From: Bermanella sp036960565
GTDB taxonomy: Bacteria > Pseudomonadota > Gammaproteobacteria > Pseudomonadales > Oceanobacteraceae
DNA length: 64,000 nucleotides
NCBI GenBank assembly: GCA_036960565.1
Contig: JBALXQ010000002.1
Span: forward strand, 130,430 to 194,429
Reading direction: 5' to 3'
The position numbers were made by a program, and so were the translations under genes. The notes under the pieces were generated by a model that saw only the letters and a list, made by a program, of their open reading frames with translations, had not been told where the DNA came from and did no database searches. Positions 9,705-20,180 of this stretch are shown here, one piece after another (position 1 is the stretch's first letter; every line of letters starts with the position of its first letter).

Positions 9705-9896
9705 AGCACATCAGGCTGAGTTTGAGTGGTTAATCCCAATAATCGTGTTTTTTAAAATATTTAAATTTAAAAAATATTTTCTTTAAACGTTAATAGAATA
9801 TGAATGGAGACACATATATATTCTCTGTAAAAATACAGCAGCTGATCCGGTTATAAAAAACAGAATGAGGTAGAACTTATAAGTTTAAGGCAGAAT

Positions 9897-12191
9897 TTAA
9901 CGCCGTCTAGCTCTGCTGGTGAGTGGAATAAAGAGCAATAAACCAAGCAACAGATAAAGGTTTAAAGTGCCGCCACCGTTTGAGGAGGTTAGGTTGGTTT
10001 GGGGATTTTCGATGTTGCTATCGTTGTTACTATTTACATCGACGGAAACATTTGTTTTTTGCAGCAATATTTCGAAATTCTGATTTTCATGTGTATCACT
10101 TACATCCAGGCTACTACTTTGGGAATTGACCTGTTGAAACTCCATGCTCAATAACGTGCATTGGCTTAGATCTACTTCCAGGTTAAAAACGGCTTCGTGG
10201 GCATTAATTACATTGATAGAAATGCTCACAGGGTCGGCATTGAGAAAGCGCAAAAGGACCGTTGGCGGATTAATATTGAAGTCTTGATCTGAACCAGCAC
10301 TTACATTCCCCGACAGAATAATAGGCTCGCCCATGGCTTCAAGCATGACAACGTGTTCAATGATGCCATTAAATATTGGCAGGGTGACAGAGTTAAAATG
10401 GCTGGCGGCGATGGTGAGTTCATAGGCTTGTTCATCAATCGGCAATACCAAATTAAATTGGCCGCTGTTATCCGTTACATATTCATAACCCAGGTTAAAA
10501 CTGTTTAACGTGCTGTTTTCACTCAGGGTGGCATTGGCATCGGTTATGGCCTGGTTAGATACATCCACCACAGAAAAATAATGACGTTGGCTTGGATGAA
10601 TCTGAATGGCGCTATTGGCATCTTCATAATCGGCATTCACTGCGGTTACCGTCACCATGAGTTCACTCATATCCAAAACGGTTTCCGTTAAAATCTGGCT
10701 GGTGGCAGCATTAAAATCTTGTGCATCATTAATAGCAATTAAGGTGTCGCTAAAAACTAGTAAACTATCAGGCGATTGAGAAATATTGAATTGACTACCC
10801 GGTGCTGCGCCTTCAATTTTGAGGGATTGAGTGAGATCGCCGTTTAATAAAGACATCGTTGACCAGTTAAGGCGCAAAGGGCGAATGATGCTGATGCTAG
10901 TATCTTGATTAGACTGGGCATCGGTAATGGTGAGGGTATACGTTCCGGCGAAAGCGCCAGAAGTAGGCAGTGAAATACTCAAGCCGGATTCATTTTCGCT
11001 AAGCAATTCATTCACGTCGTTGCCTTGATATTTAAGGCTAAAACTAAAGTCATCACTGCCGCCGGAAACGTCGAGCTGTTTATTGTTTAAATCTAGGGTG
11101 ATGCTGTCGCCATCATCTAGGGTGATGCCGTCAATGCTGACTTGTTGTTGATTTTCATCAATTAACCTAATTAACCAACCCAAGTCCTGTAAAAGGTATA
11201 AACCTAGGCCTAATTCATATTGCCCTTCGGTGTATTCTGGTTCCATTAATTCGTTGGGGGACAGTAGGGTACTAAAGTGGCTAATGCTGCTGCCAGTTTC
11301 AACGGGGTCAGGAGCATACATTTCAACTCTGTCGCCAGAGGTAAAAGTATTGGATAAGTCGTTATCTTCAAAGCCGTCATTGACTACTCCAATGGCTTGT
11401 TTGTTCACATGTTCGCCATCCCATAACAGGCCGCCGCTATTTTTGGCCGATGCCAGGCGTTGGCTATTGGTTAAATCAGGCCACGAGCCAAGGCTTTCGT
11501 CAAATAAAAATGATGAGAAAATATCGTCTAAACGGTTGGGCTTCTTACCCGTTTCAGGATTAATTAAGCTCGCAAATCCCAACCCATGAGTGAGCTCATG
11601 CAGTAAAACAGTGGTAAAACCAAAAGCATTATTGCTCGGGGTGGCAAATCCGTAATACCAGCCGCTACTTCCTTCAAGGCAGCCACTATTACCAATGTTT
11701 TTATTAAATTCGGCGATGACGTCGCTGTCGCGAAAGTCTTCATCAATCCCAGACAGAGCACTGTAAAGAGAGACCGGGTAGAAGGTATTCGACTGCACCC
11801 CTGATGGCGGAAATGGGTGGCTAAAGTTGTTGGTGGCGCCAGCGCTGCCCAGAATCGCGGTGGTGTCGCTGCACGTAAGGGCGCTGAAGTAAGCGTCTAC
11901 CTCTATCACCACATCACTGGCTATTTTATTGGCCAGCAATTCCGCCGCTTTTATGAACGAATACTGTCGTTGGCTGCCCACGGTATTGCCGGGATTGCCA
12001 TCAACTGGGTTTAACTGATTGGTGTCAGCGAAACCTGAATTGAAATGAAGCTCGAAGGTGGAGTGGGTGCCCGTCACGGTGCAGGGGTTGTTAATACTGG
12101 CCAGAGTATTGGATGCAGGGCAGGCCTCGGCTAAAGCTTGTGCGCTTAATACTGATATTGCGATGGCTATTAACAACTTAAATAATGGCAT
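9897..12191 (-). CDS. Secreted leishmanolysin-like metalloprotease without cadherin repeats, GlyGly-CTERM tail
   Basis: This 764-residue protein has a signal peptide (about 1-22, ending AQALAEA). Its head is paralogous to the two downstream genes: HELTHGLGF at 198-206, SHF with His305, and NELMEP with Met316. The head runs directly into the C-terminal region found in the 5148-9392 protein (shared words such as LNGDLTQSLKIEG versus LNGIGGHSLIIEG), with no cadherin-like repeats between. The tail SSNGGGTLNLYLLLGLLL followed by RARRR is a clear GlyGly-CTERM motif, predicting rhombosortase processing and surface display or release. It may be the ancestral short form, or a form that lost its repeats. 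Confidence 0.85.
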   Translation of the reverse strand: MPLFKLLIAIAISVLSAQALAEACPASNTLASINNPCTVTGTHSTFELHFNSGFADTNQLNPVDGNPGNTVGSQRQYSFIKAAELLANKIASDVVIEVDAYFSALTCSDTTAILGSAGATNNFSHPFPPSGVQSNTFYPVSLYSALSGIDEDFRDSDVIAEFNKNIGNSGCLEGSSGWYYGFATPSNNAFGFTTVLLHELTHGLGFASLINPETGKKPNRLDDIFSSFLFDESLGSWPDLTNSQRLASAKNSGGLLWDGEHVNKQAIGVVNDGFEDNDLSNTFTSGDRVEMYAPDPVETGSSISHFSTLLSPNELMEPEYTEGQYELGLGLYLLQDLGWLIRLIDENQQQVSIDGITLDDGDSITLDLNNKQLDVSGGSDDFSFSLKYQGNDVNELLSENESGLSISLPTSGAFAGTYTLTITDAQSNQDTSISIIRPLRLNWSTMSLLNGDLTQSLKIEGAAPGSQFNISQSPDSLLVFSDTLIAINDAQDFNAATSQILTETVLDMSELMVTVTAVNADYEDANSAIQIHPSQRHYFSVVDVSNQAITDANATLSENSTLNSFNLGYEYVTDNSGQFNLVLPIDEQAYELTIAASHFNSVTLPIFNGIIEHVVMLEAMGEPIILSGNVSAGSDQDFNINPPTVLLRFLNADPVSISINVINAHEAVFNLEVDLSQCTLLSMEFQQVNSQSSSLDVSDTHENQNFEILLQKTNVSVDVNSNNDSNIENPQTNLTSSNGGGTLNLYLLLGLLLFIPLTSRARRR

Positions 12192-12417
12192 CTACTGAAT
12201 CTACTTCTACTACTAACAGGTTGTATTTTAAGGGTAGTCAATAATGAGCAGGGTAATGAATTGAAATGGCAGGGTAATTTTTCGTAACGGTATACGATCT
12301 AATCGGCCATTTCAGCTATTTGGCCATTTGTTTCACAAATTTGTTCTGGATTACTGCGTTAGAGTTATCTTAGGTGCTCCATTATATGGCACAGCACCCT
12401 TTTATTTAGTAATGCGG

Positions 12418-12855
12418 TTATTCGGGCAGCACGCTGTATTCCTGAATTTTAATAGTGCCATCGGGCATTTCAACCGCCACAGGCATCTGCGTGAAACGTC
12501 CATTTGAGGGCAAAATGATGGTGCCGTCATCCCGCTTAATGACATCCTTAGGGCCATGATGAAAGAGCTTGTCGCGTATGGATTGCTTCATTTCCTCAGA
12601 GAGCATATCTATGTGTCTTTTTTCCTGAGGTGTCGCATTGGGCTTTGGTGTTTGCATGGTCACGTCAGGCTTGCTGATTAGGCCTGAAATAGCAGGGTCA
12701 GTTACCAAAGGCTGGGAAGGGGGCGAAGGTATATTAGACTCGGGTGTTTGAGTTGTTTTAACTGACTCAGGGCCCGGTTTAAGGTAATAAACCCCCAGCC
12801 AGGTTCCCAATAAAACGATGGCAATGATTAAAAGGTAAAGCTTGGGCTGATGCAT
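12418..12855 (-). CDS. Small membrane-anchored protein of unknown function
   Basis: From the ATG at 12855 (MHQPKLYLL) the product has 145 residues; a TTG at 12879 would add eight. One membrane segment near residues 6-24 is followed by a Pro/Thr/Ser-rich linker (PESNIPSPPSQP) and a short soluble C-terminus containing MPDGTIKIQEYSVLPE. The layout is that of an inner-membrane protein with a periplasmic tail. It sits downstream of hrpB on the same strand with an intergenic gap of about 100 bp. No family was recognised. Confidence 0.6.
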   Translation of the reverse strand: MHQPKLYLLIIAIVLLGTWLGVYYLKPGPESVKTTQTPESNIPSPPSQPLVTDPAISGLISKPDVTMQTPKPNATPQEKRHIDMLSEEMKQSIRDKLFHHGPKDVIKRDDGTIILPSNGRFTQMPVAVEMPDGTIKIQEYSVLPE

Positions 12856-12953
12856 ACAACTACCAAATAAATTGAACAAGGATCAGTTTAACTCTAGCAG
12901 TAAAGTAATTGGATCTCTGTGATGCACTTATAAGAAAATATTCTTTTAAAGAT

Positions 12954-15458
12954 CTATTCACTTTCTTTTAAACGGCGCTTAGTCATATGGCTGGCGGTGG
13001 CCGTTAAAGGATCCTCTGGCCAGGGATGTTTGGCATAGCGACCACGGTTTTCTTTACGTACTTGGGGGTAGGCTTCTTGCCAGAAAAAGGCTAAGTCTTG
13101 AGTCATGGCCAATGGTCGCTGGGCAGGTGAGAGTAAGTGTAAATTTAACACCAGTTTGCCTCTGGCCACCAACGGGGATGTTAACAGGCCAAAACACTCT
13201 TGCAACTTAGCGCGAACCACAGGAGGTGTTTGAGTGTAATCGATACTGGCCACTCGTTCGGTAGGCAGCTTAAAACCAGTGGGGAAATCCTCATTGAGTT
13301 TTTGTTGCAGTGACCAATCAAGACGAGATAAAAAAGCTTGTTGATAGTCTATTTTTTCTAGTGAGCTGGTGGCTAAAAAGGGTGCTAGCCAGTTATCCAT
13401 ATCATTAACCATGGCCGTATCTGAAAAATCAGGGTATTCATTATTAAAATATTCATGCGCTAAATTTAATCGGTTCAATAGGTGTAAGTGTGCTTCTTTT
13501 AAAGGCAGTGCTTTTAGGCCTTTTTCTTTTATGTTTTTCCAAGCAAAATCTTTTTGTTCTTGTTTGGTGGCAGGTTTGGTTTTTTCATTTATGAGCAAGG
13601 CACCTAAACGGGTTTGCACTGTGGAAACTAATTTTTGTTGTGGGCTGAGTTGCTGTTGGCTTATTTGTTGATATTGCTTAGAAAATAATTGTTCAATTTC
13701 AGTTTCACTAATTTGTGCGGCCAGGCGTATAAAGCTTTGGCTATTATTTTTTAGTGCATTTTTATTGGTGCTTAAATGGGCTACGGCCAAATAGTCAGAT
13801 GTTTTTAATGCTTCAACGGGCAACAATGAGCAGCCTTGACCAGATCGTAGGCGATAACCCTGCCCACGTTTTTGCGCTAACCTGTCGGGATAAGCCAAGG
13901 TGGTTAATATTCCAGCGCTGTGTGCGTCAATGGGTTTAGCCGCTATTTTTAACTGGCTCATGAGTTTTTGAACCAGTTTTTTTATGCGTTGTGCGACTTT
14001 AAATTTGACCTGACCATGTTCAAAACTTCGCGGTAGCTGGCTTGATTCAAACAGTTGTAAACGCAATTCTAAATCGCTGTTGCTACCATCGCGGGGATCA
14101 AAATGCAGAGGGTCACCTTCGCTTAAAATAGCAGCCAGATAACAAGCTGTTTGGCCCAAACCCATTTCACGCGCCTTGATAATCATGTGAGATAAACGCG
14201 GGTGCAAGGGTAACTGGCTTACGGATTTTCCGTGCTGGGTTAAGCTGCCTTGTTGGGTGATGTCCAACTGATCAAGCAATTCTAAACTGCTTTTCCAGCG
14301 TTTTGCTTCTGGCATATCCAGTAAAAAATAATCGCTTAATTCAAGGCTGCCCCAGCTGGCCAGGTTCAGTGCAAGCTGTGAGCTATCACATAGGGTAATG
14401 GATTTATCGCTGAATTCATTGCGGCTTAAAAAATCTTCCTCACTGTATAAACGATAACACACACCCGCTTGAACTCGCCCTGCACGACCGGTGCGTTGAA
14501 TGATACTGGCTTGACTGGCTTTTACCGTCACTAGTTCATCCATGGCTTGGCGCACATTATATTGTGATTGGCGTTCTAATCCGGAATCAATCACCACAGT
14601 AACGCCTTCTAAAGTCACACTGGTTTTGGCAATGTCGGTGGCTAAAATAATCTTGCGTGACTCACAATTGGCCATGGCTTCCCGCTGTTGATTCCAGTTC
14701 AACTGGCCATGCAAGGGCGCTATTTTTATGTTGCTGGCTGCTAAGTGCTCCAAGTTCTCAAAGCATTGGCGAATTTCTTTAACGCCGGGTAAAAACACTA
14801 GGATATCGCCGTCATGTTCTGATAAAGCCAAATTCACTGCGCGGCTCACTTGTTGATTTAAGTTGGCAGGGCGATTTTGAATGAGAGGCGTGCTTAGGTA
14901 ATGGATATCCACATCGAAGCAGCGTCCTTCACTGGCTAATACCTTCGCATCGAGTTTTTCTGCCAGAGTGTCGCTATCGAGAGTGGCTGACATCAACAAT
15001 ATTTTTAAGTCGTCTCTTAAGTATTCCTGACATTGCATGGCCAGAGCCAAACCTAGATCGGTTTGCACATTACGCTCGTGAAACTCATCAAAGACGATGG
15101 CTTGGCATTGGGGAATATCATTTTCATTTAACAAGCGCTGGGCCAGTATGCCCTCAGTCATTACGAGCAGTTTATTTTTATTGGAAACCTTGGAAAACTC
15201 ACCTGTCATTAACCCTATACTTTCCCCCAGTTCTTCTCCCAAAGTGCCCGCTAAACGGCGAGCCACCTGTTCGGCCGCCAGGCGCCTTGGCTCCAACAGC
15301 CAAATTTGACCATCCCCTAACCATTGAGCCTTAAGCAGGTGCAAGGGCAGTAGGGTGGATTTACCGGCCCCTGGTGGGGCTTGTATCACCAAACGCGTGC
15401 TGTGTGAGAGCTGTTTTAATAGCTCGGGTAATATATGGGCAATGGGTAATTCATTCAT
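12954..15458 (-). CDS. hrpB: ATP-dependent RNA helicase HrpB
   Basis: The DEAH-type helicase HrpB has 834 residues from the ATG at 15458; a GTG at 15479 in the same frame is less likely. Visible motifs are Walker A APPGAGKST, the DEFHER DExH box, SATLD, and the QRTGRAGR motif VI, followed by the helicase-associated and HrpB C-terminal regions (ending with FFWQEAYPQVRKENRGRY and KHPWPEDP, typical of HrpB). Length is close to that of other HrpB proteins (about 810-850). It is divergent from the chemoreceptor at 15578. The role in RNA metabolism is inferred from the family and is poorly defined. Confidence 0.93.
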   Translation of the reverse strand: MNELPIAHILPELLKQLSHSTRLVIQAPPGAGKSTLLPLHLLKAQWLGDGQIWLLEPRRLAAEQVARRLAGTLGEELGESIGLMTGEFSKVSNKNKLLVMTEGILAQRLLNENDIPQCQAIVFDEFHERNVQTDLGLALAMQCQEYLRDDLKILLMSATLDSDTLAEKLDAKVLASEGRCFDVDIHYLSTPLIQNRPANLNQQVSRAVNLALSEHDGDILVFLPGVKEIRQCFENLEHLAASNIKIAPLHGQLNWNQQREAMANCESRKIILATDIAKTSVTLEGVTVVIDSGLERQSQYNVRQAMDELVTVKASQASIIQRTGRAGRVQAGVCYRLYSEEDFLSRNEFSDKSITLCDSSQLALNLASWGSLELSDYFLLDMPEAKRWKSSLELLDQLDITQQGSLTQHGKSVSQLPLHPRLSHMIIKAREMGLGQTACYLAAILSEGDPLHFDPRDGSNSDLELRLQLFESSQLPRSFEHGQVKFKVAQRIKKLVQKLMSQLKIAAKPIDAHSAGILTTLAYPDRLAQKRGQGYRLRSGQGCSLLPVEALKTSDYLAVAHLSTNKNALKNNSQSFIRLAAQISETEIEQLFSKQYQQISQQQLSPQQKLVSTVQTRLGALLINEKTKPATKQEQKDFAWKNIKEKGLKALPLKEAHLHLLNRLNLAHEYFNNEYPDFSDTAMVNDMDNWLAPFLATSSLEKIDYQQAFLSRLDWSLQQKLNEDFPTGFKLPTERVASIDYTQTPPVVRAKLQECFGLLTSPLVARGKLVLNLHLLSPAQRPLAMTQDLAFFWQEAYPQVRKENRGRYAKHPWPEDPLTATASHMTKRRLKESE

Positions 15459-15577
15459 GGCTGCGATTATCCGTGCCACGCAAGTAATTTCAAGGGCCTA
15501 ACGGTGTTAATGAACGCAATTAACGGGGTCTTGGCTATACTCTTTTAATCACTTCTGGTGTTGTCATGAGCTACTAG

Positions 15578-17722
15578 ATGAAAGACTTTATTCGCATTCT
15601 GCCCCTTAAAATTAAACTGCTGGTGATATTTTCACTGGCACTGATATTCATGGTGGTGGTGTTGCACCTTAATTTGACTCATAGCCAGTCTAAATTAAAA
15701 TTGGAGTTAGCCTCGCAAACCCATGACACCATGGAAGAAGAAGTGTTGAAACGCTTGTCTAGCGAGGCATTGAGGCTGGCCAATAGAGTAGAAAACTTCA
15801 TGGAGGCGGTGCACGATATTCCTCGGGATCTGGCCAATGTTTTGGTTAATAATATTCAGCAGGAAAACCATAAACTTAGCCGGCATCAAATTAATAATTT
15901 AATTCGAAACACACTTTTGAGCCATAAAAATATCCATGCCGTTTACGCTGATTTTGAGCCTAACCAACTAGATAACCTGGATGATCAATTTAAGAATTCT
16001 AATGCAATTCATTCCATTAATAGTTCAGGCACTTTTGGTGTTTACTGGGTTCGAAATGCTCAGAAAAAATTACAACAAATAACCGACTTACAAGAGAATA
16101 CCAAATATGACAGTCGCAAAGATGAGTTTGGTATTCGTGAAGCCCATTGGTATTTATGTCCAAAAGAAACCCTAGCCCCCTGTACCCGTGAACCACATTT
16201 ATGGGAAATAAGTGAGGGCAATAGTGAACTCATGACCGCCATTACCACTCCAGTATTGGTTGAAAATGAATTTGCGGGCATAGTGGGGGTGGATGTTCAC
16301 CTAGATACCCTACAGGTCTTGGCCAAGAAATTAAGTGCATCCCTTTATAATGGCCAGAGTAAAATTACACTTTTAAGTGAATTAAATTTAGTGGTAGGTG
16401 CCAGTCATTATCAACAATATTTGTCCCGGCCTTTTAAAGAATTCCATCCTGTAAATGCTGAAAAAATCACCGCTTTACATAAGCAAAAAGAGAGCCTTTG
16501 GTTGCATGATGGTATTTATTATTTGGGTTGTAGCATTAACATTAAAGATTCGGAAAATACCTGGTCGCTTCTAATTGAGTTGCCCGAAGCCGTCGTGTTA
16601 GCCAGTACCCATGACTTGATCGACACCCTTGATGAAAGCATTGCAGCGCTCATGGTAGGAGACATTTTGATTGCAGGTGTAGTGATTGTTTTTACACTTT
16701 TTGTGCTCATGTTTTTTATTAAATCTATCGTGCAGCCTTTAAGAGAACTAGATGATAGGGTGCAAAATCTAGCCAGTCAGGACGGGGACTTAACGCAAGA
16801 TATTTATCTAAATACTCACGCAGAGCTAATTTCACTGAGTAAGGGGTTTACCCGCTTTATTAAGAAACTGCGGGATATGATCACCCAGTTAAAATTTTTA
16901 GGGGATGCCGCCAAGGGCACTGCCCTCAAGGGAAAAGAAATAAATAAACAATCGTTGCAAGCCAGCAAAGATCAGCAAGCCGATATAGACGGTATCGTAT
17001 TGGCCACTCGTGAATTATTACAAGGGTCCATTGAGGTTTCCAGTGTGGCCTCGGATATATCTCACAGTGCTGAACAGGCCCGTGAGACCATAGTGAGCTC
17101 TCAGCAATCTTTATCTGGCTCGGTGCAGGCGGTAGAGGCGTTAACTCAAGACATGAGCGCCGCCAGTGAATCAATTTCAGAAGTGGCCAATAGAAGTGAA
17201 GACATTAATCGTATACTTGATGTGATTCGTGCTATCGCCGAACAAACCAACTTATTGGCGTTAAATGCTGCCATAGAAGCCGCCAGAGCAGGTGAGCAGG
17301 GTAGAGGGTTTGCGGTGGTGGCAGATGAAGTGCGAAGCCTTGCTTCTAAAACACAGGCTAGTACCGAAGAGATTAATACAATGATTCAAGGACTAGAATC
17401 TGGAGTGAATCAAGCGGTAAAGGTTATTAATACAGGTAATCTAAAGGCCCAGGGGGCTATGGAAGAAACTCGCTTAAGTTATCAATCACTAGCCTCGGTG
17501 GTGACCGATATTACAAGTATTGTGGACCATATTATTTTGGTGGCCAATAAAACCGAGCTGCAAAGTAATGTGATTGGAGAGATTGAAAGTAAGCTTGAAC
17601 GCATAGGCGACGCAGCAAAGGTGCTGGCAACGCTGGCTAATGAGAGCGATGTTTTCAGCGATGAAATGGAAGAACAGATGAATACCCTAGATACCCGACT
17701 AGCCTCATTGAAAACTTATTAA
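15578..17722 (+). CDS. Methyl-accepting chemotaxis protein with dCache-type sensor
   Basis: The 714-residue transmembrane chemoreceptor has a first membrane segment (about 10-30) and a periplasmic sensor of about 320 residues. The sensor carries dCache-like features (YDSRKDEFGIREAHWY, then EFAGIVGVDVHLDTL). A second membrane segment lies near 350-375, followed by HAMP and the cytoplasmic signalling domain with the conserved tip EQTNLLALNAAIEAAR and GRGFAVVADEVRSLA. No pentapeptide CheR tether is seen at the C-terminus (ends RLASLKTY). The ligand is unknown. No chemotaxis genes are adjacent, so it probably works with a core array encoded elsewhere. Confidence 0.92.
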   Translation: MKDFIRILPLKIKLLVIFSLALIFMVVVLHLNLTHSQSKLKLELASQTHDTMEEEVLKRLSSEALRLANRVENFMEAVHDIPRDLANVLVNNIQQENHKLSRHQINNLIRNTLLSHKNIHAVYADFEPNQLDNLDDQFKNSNAIHSINSSGTFGVYWVRNAQKKLQQITDLQENTKYDSRKDEFGIREAHWYLCPKETLAPCTREPHLWEISEGNSELMTAITTPVLVENEFAGIVGVDVHLDTLQVLAKKLSASLYNGQSKITLLSELNLVVGASHYQQYLSRPFKEFHPVNAEKITALHKQKESLWLHDGIYYLGCSINIKDSENTWSLLIELPEAVVLASTHDLIDTLDESIAALMVGDILIAGVVIVFTLFVLMFFIKSIVQPLRELDDRVQNLASQDGDLTQDIYLNTHAELISLSKGFTRFIKKLRDMITQLKFLGDAAKGTALKGKEINKQSLQASKDQQADIDGIVLATRELLQGSIEVSSVASDISHSAEQARETIVSSQQSLSGSVQAVEALTQDMSAASESISEVANRSEDINRILDVIRAIAEQTNLLALNAAIEAARAGEQGRGFAVVADEVRSLASKTQASTEEINTMIQGLESGVNQAVKVINTGNLKAQGAMEETRLSYQSLASVVTDITSIVDHIILVANKTELQSNVIGEIESKLERIGDAAKVLATLANESDVFSDEMEEQMNTLDTRLASLKTY

Positions 17723-17752
17723 CTAACTAATGTGAATTACAATTTTTTTGAA

Positions 17753-17775
17753 ATGGTTAGGACGCGCTTAACCAT
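17753..17775. terminator. Hairpin between convergent chemoreceptor and TonB receptor genes
   Basis: ATGGTTA and TAACCAT are inverted around a GC-rich 9-nt loop between two convergent genes. No T-run follows on either strand, so it is only a weak terminator candidate. Confidence 0.3.
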
Positions 17776-17823
17776 GGAAACTTAGTGACGGGAGCAGAAA
17801 TAGACAATTGGCGTTATCGCTTT

Positions 17824-20019
17824 TCAGTATTTAAGACTCATATCCAGTTGCCAAGAACGTGTTTGTTGTGGTTTTCCAAAGAATTCGAATTCGTCGTTTA
17901 CGTTGCTGTTTTCATATTTTTCATTAAATATATTATGAATGCGAAGGCCTAGTTCAAGCTTCGAATTAAAAAAGGCGCGAGTACCAAGATAGACGTTGGC
18001 TAGGGTATATTCAGGTACTGTTCGGCCTATATCTTCACCTGTTTCTGAGCCGCTAGTGCTATCAATCCAGTGAATGCTGGGGCTGAAAAAATACTGTTTA
18101 TATTTAAAGGTGGCGCCTAGTTTTACTTTGTTTTTAGCCACAAATGGTAATTCTACTTGGCCCTCACTGCCCGTTAGATGACCGTCTATCCAGCTATAGT
18201 TTCCCCATAATTCCATCTTTGTAAACCAGGCAGGCTTTTTATAAACAAAAGAAATGTCAGCCCCTGTTGCACTGAGTTTTCCTATGTTGTCATTCCAAAC
18301 CGTGCTGGCAATATTGCCGCCGGGTACAAAATCATTTTGCACTGTGGGTGTTTCTATCTGAGCAATCATACCGCTGACTTTTTCGGAATAAACACTCAGT
18401 ACTGTGACTAAGCTGGGACTGAACTGATGCTGGAGATTAATTTCGAAAGTTTGCATCTCTTCGGGCTCAAGATCTGGGTTTGGTACATGCATGAGAAAAC
18501 TTTGAAAAACCCCATCGCTGTCCTGAAAAGCAAAGCCGCCAAAGTGCTGGAATATTAAACTGGCGGAAGGGGCGAGAAAGGCTTGCGCGTATAAAATTTT
18601 TAAAGAGGTCTGGTTACCGGGTTGCCATACCGCGCCTAATCTGGGGTTAACCGATTTTCCGTAAATGGAATTTTCATCGTAACGAAGCCCAAGTGTTGAG
18701 GTCCATTGATCTCCCCAATTGTTTTTTAATTGAGTAAACGCAGCTTGATTAGTGTAATGGGTATTAAAGGTTCTGATAGGCAGCTGGTTGTTGCTGCCTA
18801 AATAATACAAACCCTGTGAAGAGGAAGAGGTGTTTGTATTGTAAGGACTGGCCACAGTAGGGGTGGCTGGCAAGTAATTAAAACGCTCCAACGTATAGCC
18901 GCCTATAAGGTATGAGCTTTCACTTAATTGAATGTTTAATTTTTGTGTTAGCTCAGTCTCCTCCCCTCGGGCATATTTATAACCGTTAATATAGTTGGTG
19001 AGAATGTTGTTGAACTTTGATTGTTCATTCAATTCATAAAAAGAATAACTCAGCTGAATATCTGTGGAAATTGCATTGGAAAAGGTGAATGAATATAGGC
19101 TATGAAGTGTATCAATTTGGGTTATCCAATGGTTTTTAGTATTGTAATTAACGTTATCAGGTAGGGCGATGATGGTAGTAGGTACTTCATAATAGCGGCG
19201 GTTGTAACCCAGCTGAAAATCGGCTTTAAATTGAATCTGCATGTTAAGGGTATGGCTTTTTGTACTAGCGTTGTAAGAATTTCGATTACTTGCATTTAAA
19301 ACGGTGCTGCCACCAAAGGTGACGAGGTCATTGTTTGGAAAGTATTCAGGATATTCCTTGGATAAATCTTGGTTATCACTTTTGTGAAAATCGGCGCCTA
19401 GTGTGAATAGAGTATCTTCGTTGATGGCGCCACGATATTGCACGCTGGAATATCGTAACTGATCCACACCCGCCCCTAATGTCCATTGGGTTTGGGAAGA
19501 TGACAAACCTTTTTGTGAAATTAAATTGATGACACCGGTAAAGGCATCTGCGCCATAAAGAGCCGAGGCGGGCCCATAAACCACTTCTACTTGTTTGACA
19601 TGGTACAAGGGGTAGTTATAGGAAATGGCGATGGCATCGCCTGTGGGTGGGCTAATGCGAATGCCGTCTTGTAAAATTATAAACTTGCTGTTGCCAACCA
19701 CGCCGCGCAGTGTCATTCGGTTTTCAGTTTCAAACGAACTTTGGCTTTGAATATCAACACTGGGTAGGTCTTGCATGAGTTCTTTTAAGTGCCGGTAGCC
19801 CCGATCGTTAATTTGCTGGCGGCTAATGACCATGATATTGCCAGGAGCGCTGCTTAAAGGTTCACTGGCAAGAGAGGCGGTTTGCACTTGAATGTGCATG
19901 AGTTCGGCAAGCGGGGTATCCAGTAACTCTTCGAAAGACATATTTTCATTTGCGAAAGACAGGTGACCACAGGCTAGTGCCAGAGAAAGCAGAAAAATGA
20001 TTGTGCGTAATGCAGACAT
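17824..20019 (-). CDS. TonB-dependent outer-membrane receptor
   Basis: The 731-residue protein has a signal peptide (about 1-23) and an N-terminal segment with FEELLDTPLAELMHIQVQTA, typical of one TonB-receptor subgroup. The plug domain contains VISRQQINDRGY, TLRGV, ILQDGIR and VEVVYGPASALYGADAFTGVIN. The remainder is a large beta barrel ending in an aromatic residue (SLKY). It imports an unidentified ligand (siderophore, cobalamin or other) using TonB energy. It is divergent from the MipA/OmpV-type gene with 161 bp between starts, so the two may share control. No Fur box was recognised. Confidence 0.9.
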   Translation of the reverse strand: MSALRTIIFLLSLALACGHLSFANENMSFEELLDTPLAELMHIQVQTASLASEPLSSAPGNIMVISRQQINDRGYRHLKELMQDLPSVDIQSQSSFETENRMTLRGVVGNSKFIILQDGIRISPPTGDAIAISYNYPLYHVKQVEVVYGPASALYGADAFTGVINLISQKGLSSSQTQWTLGAGVDQLRYSSVQYRGAINEDTLFTLGADFHKSDNQDLSKEYPEYFPNNDLVTFGGSTVLNASNRNSYNASTKSHTLNMQIQFKADFQLGYNRRYYEVPTTIIALPDNVNYNTKNHWITQIDTLHSLYSFTFSNAISTDIQLSYSFYELNEQSKFNNILTNYINGYKYARGEETELTQKLNIQLSESSYLIGGYTLERFNYLPATPTVASPYNTNTSSSSQGLYYLGSNNQLPIRTFNTHYTNQAAFTQLKNNWGDQWTSTLGLRYDENSIYGKSVNPRLGAVWQPGNQTSLKILYAQAFLAPSASLIFQHFGGFAFQDSDGVFQSFLMHVPNPDLEPEEMQTFEINLQHQFSPSLVTVLSVYSEKVSGMIAQIETPTVQNDFVPGGNIASTVWNDNIGKLSATGADISFVYKKPAWFTKMELWGNYSWIDGHLTGSEGQVELPFVAKNKVKLGATFKYKQYFFSPSIHWIDSTSGSETGEDIGRTVPEYTLANVYLGTRAFFNSKLELGLRIHNIFNEKYENSNVNDEFEFFGKPQQTRSWQLDMSLKY

Positions 20020-20180
20020 AGCATTGCCATAGAAAAATTGTTTGCACGATATCCTTAGAATAGTTCATGGGCCTAAACTTGCAGCACAATAGCTGCTTTA
20101 AAAGCCTTAATTGTGGCGCTGACGATGTCATTTTTAAGGTACTTGTTATAGGGTAGCGACATAATAATAATGTCCGTCCC

